Below, in pieces: positions 1 through 11,000 of a DNA stretch of 64,000 nt (positions are counted from its first letter, which is position 1; every line of letters begins with the position of its first letter). The stretch is from assembly GCF_035474595.1 (NCBI RefSeq), contig NZ_DATIND010000151.1:62001-126000 (forward strand), read 5' to 3'. The DNA is from Longimicrobium sp. Its GTDB lineage: Bacteria; Gemmatimonadota; Gemmatimonadetes; Longimicrobiales; Longimicrobiaceae. The notes beneath the pieces were generated by a model, which saw only the letters and a list, made by a program, of their open reading frames with translations, did no database searches and was not told where the DNA came from. Position numbers and translations under genes: made by a program.

Positions 1-1824
1 GAAGCCGGCGGGCGCGGCGTGGGTGAGGACGACGGCGGGGGCGCTGTCTTCCAGCATGTAGCGCAGCCGGTCCTCCGGATACTGCGGGTCGAGGGGGACG
101 TAGGCGCCGCCCGCCTTCAGCACCGCGAGGAGCGCGGGGACCAGCTCCAGCCCCCGCTCGGCGCAGATGGCGACGCGCGCGTCCGGCCCGACGCCGAGCG
201 CGCGGAGGTGGCGGGCGAGGCGGTTGGCCGCCGCGTTCAGCTCCGCGTAGGTCAGCGAGCGCTCGCCGTGCAGCACGGCGACGGCGTCCGGCGTGCGCGC
301 GGCCTGCGCCTCCACCAGGTCCTGCATGCAGGCGGCGGGATACGCGGCCTGGCTGCGGTTCCAGTCGTCGAGGAGAAGACGGCGCTCGGACGCGGGGAGG
401 AGGTCGAGCCGCTCCAGCGGGCGCTGGTCGTCCTCCACCATCTCCTCCAGCACGCGGCGGAGGTAGCCCACGTAGCGCTCCACCGTGGCCGCCTCGAACA
501 GCGAGGTGGCGTACTCCAGCCCGCCCACGATGCGCCCCGCCTGCTCCGACATCTCCAGCGACAGGTCGAACTTGGCGGTCACGCGCGCCGAGCCCTCCGG
601 CGTCACCTCCAGCCCGGGGAGCTGCAGCGCCGACCGGGGGACGTTCTGCCAGGCGAACATCACCTGGAACACCGGGTTGTGCGCGAGCGACCGCGCCGGC
701 TCGACCAGCTCCACTACCTGCTCGAACGGGATGTCCTGGTTCTGCTGCGCCTCCAGCGCCCGCGCCTTCACCCGCGCCAGCAGCTCGGCGACGGTCGGCG
801 AGTGGCCGAGATCGACCCGCAGCGCCAGCGTGTTCACGAAGAAGCCGATCAGCCGCTCCACCTCGGCGCGGTTGCGGTTGGCGGTCGGCGTGCCGATGAC
901 CACCTCGTGCTGGCCCGAGAGGCGGCCGAGGACGACCGACCACCCCGCCAGCAGCGTCATGAACAGCGTGGTGCCGTGGCGCTGGCCGAGCGCCTTCAGC
1001 CCCGCCGTCAGCGCCTCGTCCAGCTCCACGCGGACCAGGCCGCCGGCGTGGTCCTGCCGCGCCGGACGCGCGTGGTCCTTGGGCAGCTCCAGCAGCTCGG
1101 GGGCGCCGGCCAGCGTGCGCTTCCAGTACTCGCCCTGCGCCTGCAGCACCTGGTCGTTCACCCAGCGCCGCTGCCACGCCGCGTAGTCGGCGTACTGCAC
1201 GGAAAGCGGGGGGAGGGGATCGCCCTCGCCGCGCAGGAAGGCGCCGTAGAGCGTGGCCATCTCGTCGATCAGCACCCCCACCGACCACCCGTCGGAGACG
1301 ATGTGGTGCATGGCGATGAGGAGCACGTGGTCGTCCTCGGCCAGCCGCACCAGGCGGCCGCGGATGAGCGGCCCGCGCGCCAGGTCGAACGGGCGCGCGG
1401 CCTCCTCGGCCATCAGCCGCTCCAGCTCGGCCGCGGCGTCGGGGTGCGCCGAGATGTCGTGGTCGGTGACGGCGAACGCGGCCCCGGCCGCCGGGGCGAT
1501 GTGCTGCTCCGGCTCCTCGTGCTCGACGCGGAAAACCGTGCGCAGCGGCTCATGGCGCGCGACCACGCCGTCCAGCGCGCGCCCCAGCGCGTCGCGGTCC
1601 AGCCGGCCGCGCATCCGCAGCCGCGCCGTCATGTGGTAGGCGCCGCGCAGCTCGCTCAGGCGGTCCAGGAACCACAGCCGCTGCTGCGCGAACGACAGCG
1701 CCAGCCGCCCGCCGCGGTCCACCGGCTCGATCGGGGACAGCTGCGACCAGCTGCGCTCCAGGTTGGCGGCGCGCGCCAGCTTCAGGAGCCGTTCACGTTC
1801 GGCGATCGTCAGGGTGGCCGTCAT
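1..1824 (-). CDS. NRPS D, N-terminal part (C-A..., cut by window edge)
   Basis: First 608 codons of an NRPS whose 3' end lies beyond base 1. After about 30 residues with no evident docking fold comes a condensation domain of the L-L type (residues about 30-460), with LSFAQQRLWFLDRL near its start and the catalytic HHIVSDG. An adenylation domain opens at about residue 495 and is cut shortly after the LKAGGAYVPLDP motif, before any specificity residue, so the substrate cannot be read. The ATG at 1824 follows gene C by 190 bp. No Shine-Dalgarno sequence is visible; GAGCCGTTG (plus strand 1834-1842) also lies just upstream of NRPS A. The last carrier domain of C is of the subtype that feeds L-L condensation domains, so D very probably continues the chain from C. 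Confidence 0.9.
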   Translation of the reverse strand, partial: MTATLTIAERERLLKLARAANLERSWSQLSPIEPVDRGGRLALSFAQQRLWFLDRLSELRGAYHMTARLRMRGRLDRDALGRALDGVVARHEPLRTVFRVEHEEPEQHIAPAAGAAFAVTDHDISAHPDAAAELERLMAEEAARPFDLARGPLIRGRLVRLAEDDHVLLIAMHHIVSDGWSVGVLIDEMATLYGAFLRGEGDPLPPLSVQYADYAAWQRRWVNDQVLQAQGEYWKRTLAGAPELLELPKDHARPARQDHAGGLVRVELDEALTAGLKALGQRHGTTLFMTLLAGWSVVLGRLSGQHEVVIGTPTANRNRAEVERLIGFFVNTLALRVDLGHSPTVAELLARVKARALEAQQNQDIPFEQVVELVEPARSLAHNPVFQVMFAWQNVPRSALQLPGLEVTPEGSARVTAKFDLSLEMSEQAGRIVGGLEYATSLFEAATVERYVGYLRRVLEEMVEDDQRPLERLDLLPASERRLLLDDWNRSQAAYPAACMQDLVEAQAARTPDAVAVLHGERSLTYAELNAAANRLARHLRALGVGPDARVAICAERGLELVPALLAVLKAGGAYVPLDPQYPEDRLRYMLEDSAPAVVLTHAAPAGF

Positions 1825-2014
1825 CTGCTTTTGGAGCCGTTGTGCGGGTACGGGCGCGGCGCTCCGCGGCCGCCGGTGGGGCGGTCGCGCGAGCCGCGCT
1901 GCGATGTTCGTCGGTTTTCCGCCGCCGGCGGGGGCGGGCGCCGGCCGGGGCCGGGCCCGCTCTGCGTTCAGGCGGACGGGTTCGAGGTCTGCTGGGTCCG
2001 GGCGCGCCGGTGGA

Positions 2015-5000
2015 TCAGGTCACGGGTGCCGGGCGGACCAGCGCCGTCAGGTTGGCGATGTCGATCGCGCTGAACTGGGCCAGCTGCGCGTCCAGGATCG
2101 CGTTCGCGAGCTGCCAGAGCACGGGGTGCTCGAAGACGTCGCCCAGCGCGACGTCCACCTCCATGTGCTGCTTGATGCGGGGCACCAGCTTGCTGGCCAT
2201 CAGCGAATGGCCGCCGAGCTCGAAGAAGTGGTCGTGCCGCCCCACCCGCTCCACGCCCAGCACCTCGCTCCACAGCCGGGCCAGGATCGTCTCGGTCTCG
2301 CCCTCGGGCGCCTCGTAGCCGCGCCGGGCGTAGGCGTCGCCCTCGGGCGCGGGAAGCGCGCGGCGGTCCACCTTCCCCGTCCCCGTGCGCGGCATCGCCT
2401 CCAGCCGCACGTACGCGGCGGGAACCATGTACTCGGGGAGGCGCTCGGCGAGATGCGCCCGCAGCGCGTCCACGTCCGCCTCCTCGCCCACGAAGTAGGC
2501 GACGAGCCGCTTGTCGCCCGGCCCGTCCTCGCGCGCCACGACGACGGATTCGCGGACGGCGGCGTGCTCGGCCAGGCGCGACTCGATCTCGCTCAGCTCG
2601 ATGCGGAAGCCGCGCACCTTCACCTGGAAGTCGTTGCGCCCCACGAACTCCAGCCTGCCATCCGCCTTCCAGCGGACGAGGTCGCCGGTCCGGTAGAGAC
2701 GCGCGCCGGGCTCGCCGCCGAACGGATCGGAGACGAAGCGCTCGGCGGTGAGGTCCGCGCGGTTCCAGTATCCCAGCGCCACGCCGTGCCCGCCGACGTA
2801 CAGCTCGCCGACGGCGCCGGTCGGCACCGGCTCGCATGCCGCGTCGAGGACGTAGACGCGGGTGTTCCCCTTCGGCCGACCGATCGGGACGACGCGCGTA
2901 TCCTCCGTCACCCCCACGACATCGTGGGCGATGGAGAAGCAGGTCGTCTCCGTCGGCCCATAGCAGTTGTAGATGGTGACGCGGCCGCGCTCGGCCAGCA
3001 CCCGCGCGTACGCCGCCGGATCGGCCTTGTCGCCGCCGGTGAGGATCTGCTTCAAGCCCGCGAGCGCGACGGGGATGACCCGCGCGTAATGGTTGAACAG
3101 CACGGGGGTGATGAGGATCGTCGTCACGCCCTGGTTGACCAGCAGCGTGCCGTACGCCTCCGGATCGAGCAGCACGTCCTGCGGCACGACGACGATGCGG
3201 CCGCCGTTCAGCAGCGGCCCCCAAACCTCCATCGTCGCCGCGTCGAACGCCGGGTTCGAGGCGAGGGCGACGCGATCGTCCGCATCCAGGTCCGCGAAGC
3301 CGTTCGTCATCACCAGCTGCGTGATGGCGCGATGCGGAACCATCACCCCCTTCGGCTCGCCGGTCGATCCCGACGTGTACATCACGTAGGCGACGGACTC
3401 GCCGCCGCTGGTGATGCGGAGGTTCTCCGTATCCCCATCGACCACGCGGTCGATGTCGATGCGCTCGACGTTCGGGAGATGCGGAACCTGCTCGCCCGAC
3501 TGGCTGAGCAGCACGCCGCAGCCGCTGTCCGCGACCATGAAGGCGATGCGCTCGGCGGGATACGTCGCATCGAGCGGGACGTACGCGGCGCCCGCCTTCA
3601 GCACCGCCAGCTCCGCGGCGACCAGCTCCGCGGAGCGCGGCAGCAGGATCGCCACGCGCGTCCCCGCGCCGACGCCGCGGGCGGCGAGGTGGTGCGCGAG
3701 GCGGTTCGCGCGAGCGTTCAGCTCCGCGTACGTCACCGTCGCGGCGCCGTCCACGATGGCGGCGGCGGCCGGCGTGCGCTTCGCCCGCGCCTCGAACAGC
3801 TCGTGCACCGCGGACCAGCTGGGGTAGGACGCGGCGGTCGCGTTCCACGTGTGCAGCACCCGCCAGCGCTCGTCCTCGGGCACCAGCGCCAGCCGCTCCG
3901 CGGGGCGGGGGTCGTCGGCCACCATCTCGGCCACCGCGCGGCGGAGGTAGCCGGCGATCCGCTCCACCGTGGCCGCCTCGAAGAGCGACGTCGCGTACTC
4001 CATCCCGCCCACGATGCGGCCGTCCGCCTCGCGCAGCTGCAGCGACAGGTCGAACTTCGACGTCGCCAGCGTGGCGCCCGGGAGCGCCGCGGGCTCCAGC
4101 CCGGGAAGCTGCAGCGTGCCGCGCGGCGCGCTCTGCCAGGCGAACATCACCTGGAAGACCGGGCTGTGCGCCAGCGAGCGGGCGGGCTGCACCAGCTCCA
4201 CCACCTGCTCGAAGGGGATGTCCTGGTTCTGCTGCGCCTCCAGCGCCCGCGCCTTCACCCGCCCCAGCAGCGTGGCGACGGACGGCGAATCGGAGAGGTC
4301 GACGCGCAGCGCCAGCGTGTTCACGAAGAAGCCGATCAGCCCCTCCACCTCGCGCCGCCCGCGGTTGGCCGTGGGCGTGCCGATCACCACGTCGTGCTGT
4401 CCCGACAGCCGGGCCAGCACCGTGGCCCAGGCGGCCATCAGCGCCATGAACGGCGTGGCGCCGTGGCGGCGGGCGAGCGCCTTCACCCCCGCCGTCAGCG
4501 CCTCGTCCAGCTCCAGCGGCAGCGTCGCCCCGGCGTGGTCCTGCCGCGCCGGGCGTGCGTGGTCAAGCGGCAGCTCCAGCAGCTCCGGCGCGCCCGCGAG
4601 CGTGGCCTTCCAGTAGTCCGCCTGCGCGCGGACGGCGCCGCCGTCCACCCAGCGCCGCTGCCAGGCCGCGTAGTCGGCGTACTGCACCGGCAGCGGGGCG
4701 AGCGGGTCGCGCTCGCCGCGGCGGAAGGCGGCGTACAGCGCGCCCAGCTCGTCGGTCAGCACGCCCATCGACCACGCGTCGGAGACGGCGTGGTGCAGGG
4801 TCACCAGCAGCACGTGGTCGTCGTCCGCCAGGCGGATCAGCCGGGCGCGCGCCAGCGGCCCGCGCGACAGGTCGAACGCCGCCGTGGCCTCGTCGGCCAT
4901 CAGCCGGTCCAGCATCTGCTCCGCGTCGCCGTGCTCGCGCAGGTCGTGCTCGCGCAGGGGGAAGCGCGCGTCGGAGACGGGGGCGATGCGCTGCTCCGGC

Positions 5001-8000
5001 TCGCCATCGTTCCCGGCGAAGGTGGTGCGCAGCGCCTCGTGGCGCTCGGCGATGCGGTCCAGCGCGCGGACCAGGGCGGTGCGGTCCAGCTCGCCGCGCA
5101 GCCGCACGCGGCTGCGGACGTGGTACGCGGGGCCCAGGTCGCCCAGCTGCTCCAGGAACCAGAGCCGCTGCTGCGCGTGCGACAGCGGCAGCGCCGCGCC
5201 GCGGTCCGCGCGCCCGATGGGCGGCAGATCGGCGCGCGCGGCGGCGTCCAGCGTCCGCGCGAACTCGGCCAGCGTCGGGCGGTCGAAGAGCTCGCCGAGC
5301 GCGGCCTCTACCCCCAGCACCTGCCGCACGCGCGAGATCATCCGCACGGCCACCAGCGAGTGGCCGCCCAGCTCGAAGAAGCCGTCGCGGCGGCCGACCC
5401 GATCGGCCCCCAGAACCTCGGCCCAGATCTCCGCCAGCGCCGACTCGGTCTCGCCCACCGGCGCCTCCCACTCGCGCGCGGCGAACGCGTCACCCTCGGG
5501 CGCGGGGAGCGCGCGGCGGTCCAGCTTGCCGTTGGGCGTCAGCGGGAACGCGTCCATCCTGACGTACGCCGCGGGCACCATGTACTCCGGCAGCGCGGCG
5601 GCGAGATGCGCCCGCAGCGCCTCGGTCTCCCCCTCGCCCACGAAGTAGGCGGCGAGGCGCCGGTCGCCCGGCACGTCCTCGCGCGCCACCACCACGGCCT
5701 CGCGGATGCCGGGGAAGGCGGCCAGGCGCGCCTCGATCTCGCCCAGCTCGATGCGGAAGCCGCGGACCTTTACCTGGAAGTCGTTGCGGCCCAGGAACTC
5801 CAGAACCGAAGTGCGTGAGTGCGGGAGTGCGGCAGTGCGTCCATCGCGCGCGGAGGACGTACTTCCGCACTCACGCACTTTCGCACTTTCGCACCATCTC
5901 GCGAGGTCGCCCGTGCGGTACATCCGCGCGCCGGGCGTGGACGCGAACGCATCGGGGACGAAGCGCTCGGCGGTGAGCGCCGGGCGGCCGAGGTATCCCC
6001 GCGCCACGCCCGCGCCGCCGATGTACAGCTCGCCCGCCACCCCGGCCGGCACCGGCTCGCCGCGTCGGTCCAGGAGATAGAAGCGCGTGTTCGCCAGCGG
6101 CCCGCCGATCGCCACCGAAGCGGTGGAGAGGGAGCCGTCCGCGTCCACCGGCTGCACCGACGACCAGATGGTGGTCTCCGTCGGCCCGTACACGTTCCAC
6201 AGTGCGCCGACCCGCTCGCGCAGCCGCGCGGCCAGCTCGGCCGGCAGCGCCTCGCCGCCGCAGAGGGCGCGGAGATTCGCATCGCCCTCCCACCCGGCGT
6301 CCACCAGCATCCGCCAGGTCGCGGGCGTGGCCTGCATCACCGTCGCCCCGCCCGCGGCGATGGCGCGCATCAGCGCCTCCGGGTCGGCCGACGAGGCGCG
6401 GTCCAGCAGCTCCACCCGCGCGCCGGTGACCAGCGGGAGGAAGAGCTCCAGGACGGAGATGTCGAAGGAGATGGTGGTGACGGCGATGAGACGATCGGCG
6501 GGCGTCATCCCGACCGTCCCGCCGATCGACGCGAGGAGGTTCACCACGCCCCCGTGCGTGTTCATCACCCCCTTCGGCTCGCCCGTGGAGCCGGAGGTGT
6601 AGATGACGTACGCCAGGTTCCCGGGCCGCACCCGCCCGCGCGCCGGGTTCGCCGCGGACAGATCGGCCCACGTCCCCGCGTCCGCGTCCAGCCGGAAGAC
6701 GGGGATCTCCATCCCCCCGAAACGGTCCGACAGCGATGCCTGGGTGAGCACCACCGCGGGCGCGCCGTGGCGGAGGACGTAGCCGACGCGGTCCGCCGGG
6801 TACGCGGGATCGAGCGGGACGTAGGCGCCGCCCGCCTTCAGCACGGCGAGCAGGGCCACCATCATCTCCACCCCGCGCTCCGCGCAGACGGCCACCCGCA
6901 CGTCCGCCCCCACGCCGCGCGCGATCAGCGCATGTGCGAGGCGGTTGGCGCGCGCGTTCAGCTCGCCGTACGTCACCTGCTCCCCGTGGAAGACGAGGGC
7001 AACGGCGTCCGGCGTCCGCGCGGCCTGCGCCTCGACCAGCTCGTGCACGCAGGCGCCGGGATACGCGGCCTCGGTTGCGTTGCGCGCCTCGAGGGCGGCG
7101 CGGCGCTCGGCGGCGGGGAGGACGTCCACGCGGGCCAGCGGCCGCGCGGGCGCCGTCTCCAGCGCCTCGGCCAGCCCTTCCAGCGCGCGGTGCATCATCG
7201 CGCAGACGCGGTCCGCGCCCACCGACGCGGGGGCTACGGAGGTCAGCGACAGCGCCTCGCCGCGGTCGTCCACCGACAGGGTGAGCGGATAGTTGGTGCG
7301 GCCGACGCCGTAGATCGGCTCGAAGTCCGAGGCACGTGCCGCCTTCCCCGCCCCGCCGCCACTGTGGCGGTAGTTCAGCAGCGCGGTGAAGAGCGGCGCC
7401 GGGGCCTCCACCCCGCTGCAGCGCTGCGCCAGCGCCAGCGAGGCGTGCTCGTGGCGCAGCAGCTCGGCCAGCTGCCGGTGCGCGCCGCGCACGGCGGCCT
7501 CGGCGCCCTCGTCCGCCACGCGCACGCGGACGGGGAGGGTGTTGTTGAAGAGCCCGAGCACGCGGTCCGCGCCCTCGCCGCCCTTCATCCGGCCGAAGAG
7601 CACGGTGCCGAACACCACGTCGTCGCGGCCGGAGACGCGGGCGAGCACCTGCGCCCACGCCACGTGGCAGAGGGCGGCCGCGCTCACGCCCAGCTTCCGC
7701 GCGCGGTCGCGCAGCGTCGCGGCGAGCTTCCCGTCCACCGGGAGACGGGCCTCGGCCACGCCCGAGCCGTCGCCGCGCACGTCCAGCAGCCCGAACGGCG
7801 CGGTGGGCTCGTCCACGTCCGCCAGCAGCTTGCGGAAGTACGCCTCGTGCTCGGCGCGGCTCACGCCCAGGCGCGCCTGCGCCACGTAGTCGCGGAACGG
7901 CAGCGGTGCGGGGAGCGAGGCCGCGCGCCCCAGCAGGTGCGCCTCCACCTCGGCCTGCAGGACTTCCTGCGCCTGGTGGTCGCTCACCAGGTGGTGGCGC

Positions 8001-11000
8001 AGCACCAGCAGCAGCCAGCGTCCGCGCGCTTCGTCGCGGGCCACCACGGCGCGCATGATCGGCGCGCGGCGCACGTCCAGCCGGTGCAGCCGCGGGTCGA
8101 AGCGGTCGTACAGCCGGCGGACGGCATCGCCCTCCCCCTCCAGCTCCACTTCCTCGACGGGGAGCACGGCGCGGCGGCAGACCACCTGCACCGGCTCGCG
8201 CAGCCCTTCCCACATCACCGCCGTCCGCAGCACGTCGTGGCGGTCGATCACCGCCTGCAGCGCGCCCAGGTACGCGTCCAGCCGCCAGCGCGTGTCGAAG
8301 CCGTACACGACGGCGAGGAGATACGGATCGCCCTCCGCGGCCAGCAGGTGGTGGAAGAGGATCCCCTCCTGCAGCGGGGCCAGCGGGTAGATGTCCTGCA
8401 CGTTGGCCGCGCCGCCCTCGACGCCCGCGACGACCCGGTCGATCTCCCCCTGCCCCAGCTCCACCAGCGGGAGCATGGCCGGGGTGATGGCGGTGCACGG
8501 CGTGGGGATGCGGTTGGCGGGGACGGCCACGTCGCTCGACTTGCTCCTCACCACCCCCGCCAGCTCGGCCAGCGAGGTGGTGGTGAAGAGCGCGCTGACC
8601 TCGGCGTGCAGCCCGCGCTTGCGCATCCGCCCGGCCACCATCATCGCCCGCAGCGAGTGGCCGCCCAGCTCGGCGAAGTTGTCCCACCGCCCCACGCGCT
8701 CCACGCCCAGCACCTGGCACCAGATCTCCGCCAGCGCCTCCTCGGTCTCCCCCTGCGGCGCCTCGAAGCCGCGGCGCGCGAAGGCGTCGTCCTCGGGCGC
8801 GGGAAGGGCGCGGCGGTCCAGCTTGCCGTTGGGCGTGCGCGGCAGCTCGTCCAGCGCCAGGCAGGCCGCGGGGACCATGTACTCGGGCAGCCGCTCGGCC
8901 AGGTGCGCCCGCAGCGCGTCGGCATCGACGGCCCCGTCCGCCACGTAGTAGGCCACGAGGCGCCGGTCGCCGGGCGAGTCCTCGCGGGCGATGACGACCG
9001 CTTCGCGGATCTGGGGATGATCGATCAGGCGCGACTCGATCTCGCCCAGCTCGATGCGGAAGCCGCGCACCTTCACCTGCGCGTCGGCGCGCCCCATCAC
9101 CTCGATCGCCCCGTCCGCCAGCCAGCGGCCCAGGTCGCCCGTGCGGTAGAGGCGCGCGCCCGCCTCGCCCGAGAACGGGTCGGCCACGAAGCGCTCCGCC
9201 GTCAGCTCGGGGCGGTTCCGGTATCCCCGCGCCACCTGCACGCCGCCGATGTACAGCTCGCCGACCACGCCGGCGGGCACCGGCTGCGCGTCGCCGTCCA
9301 GCACGTACATCCGCACGTTCGCCATCGGGTGGCCGATGGGGATGCGGTCGCGCTCGTCGCCGGCGGCGCAGCTCCACTCGGTGACGTCCACCGCGGCCTC
9401 GGTCGGCCCGTAGACGTTGTAGAGGCGCGTGTCGGGGAGATGCTGGTGGAAGCGCTTCACCAGCTCCGGCGGCAGCGCCTCGCCGCCGCAGACCACGCGC
9501 TTCAGGTGGGTGCACTCGCCGAAGTCCGCCTCCTGCACCAGCACCTGCAGCATCGAGGGGACGAAGTGCAGCGTCGTCACGCGCTCGCGGCGGATCGTCT
9601 CCAGCATGTAGCGCGCGTCGCGGTGGCCGCCGGGACGGGCGACCACCATCCGCGCGCCGACCAGCAGCGCCGGGATCAGCTCGCGGAGCGAGGCGTCGAA
9701 GCTGTACGGCGTCTTCTGCAGCACCACGTCGGTCGAATCCAGCCGCCACGCCGCGTTCATCCAGGCGAGGACGTTCACGATCGCGCGGTGCTCGACCATT
9801 ACCCCCTTGGGCTGGCCCGTCGACCCCGAGGTGTAGATGAGGTACGCCAGGTGGTTCGGGGTGACCGCGCGCTCCGGATTCGTCTCCGGGAGATGCGACC
9901 ACGCCGCCGCGTCGCGGTCCAGCGCCACGACGGGAACGCCGAGCCCGCCGAAGCGGTCCGCCGACGCGCCGCAGGTGAGGAGGACGGCGGGCTCGCTGTC
10001 CACCAGCATGTAGCGCAGCCGCTCCTCGGGATACTCGGGGTCCAGCGCGACGTAGGCGCCGCCCGCCTTCAGCACGCCCAGCAGCCCGGCCATCATCTCC
10101 AGGCTCCGCTCGACGCAGAGGCCCACGCGCACGTCCGGCCCCACGCCGCGCGCCACCAGGTGATGCGCGATGCGGTTCGCCCGGGCGTTCAGCTCGCGGT
10201 AGGTGATCGAATCGCCCTCGAAGGTCAGCGCGAGCGCGTCCGGCGTCCGCTCCACCTGCGCCTCGAAGAGGTGGTGGAGACAGGCGGCATGGGGATACTC
10301 CGCGGCGGTCGCGTTCCATCCCTCCACCACCTGCCGGCGCTCCGCCTCGGGGAGCACCTCGATGGCGCGCAGCGGGCGCTCGGGCGCCGTCTCCAGCGCG
10401 TCCACCAGCCCGGCCAGCGCGCGCTCCACCAGCGCGCACACGCGGCCGGGGCCGACGGACGCGGGGGCGAAGACCTTGAACGACAGCGACTCGCCGCGGT
10501 CGTCCACGTTCAGGGTGAGCGGGTAGCTGTTGCGCGTCAGCATGCGCAGGCGCCGGATCCCCTCGGGGAGCCCGGCCTGGGCGGGCGTCTGCTCGCCCAG
10601 CGCGCGGCTGTGGCGGTAGTTCAGCAGCGCGGTGAACAGCGGCGCCGGCGCCTCCACCCGGCTGCAGCGCTGCGCCAGCGCCAGCGACGCGTTCTCGTGG
10701 CGCAGCAGCCCGGCCAGCTGCCGGTGCGTGGCCAGCACGCCGCCCTCCGCCCGCTCGGCGCCCACGCGCACGCGGAAGGGGAGGGTGTTCATGAACGGCC
10801 CCAGCACGCGGTCGGCGCCCTCGCCGCCCTGCATGCGGCCGAAGAGCACGGTGCCGAACACCACGTCGTCGCGGCCGGAGACGCGCGCCAGCACCTGCGC
10901 CCACGCCACGTGGCAGAAGCTGGCGGCGCTCACGCCCAGCCGCCGCGCGCGGTCGCGCAGGCGGATGGCGAGCGCGGGGTCCACCGCCAGCACGCCCTCG

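Noticed and set aside
5808-5894. Treating the palindromic insertion as an intein, intron or CRISPR unit
   Set aside because: Too short for an intein, no splice features, units are contiguous 8-mers with no spacers, and the frame is kept, so translation as a loop is the simplest reading.
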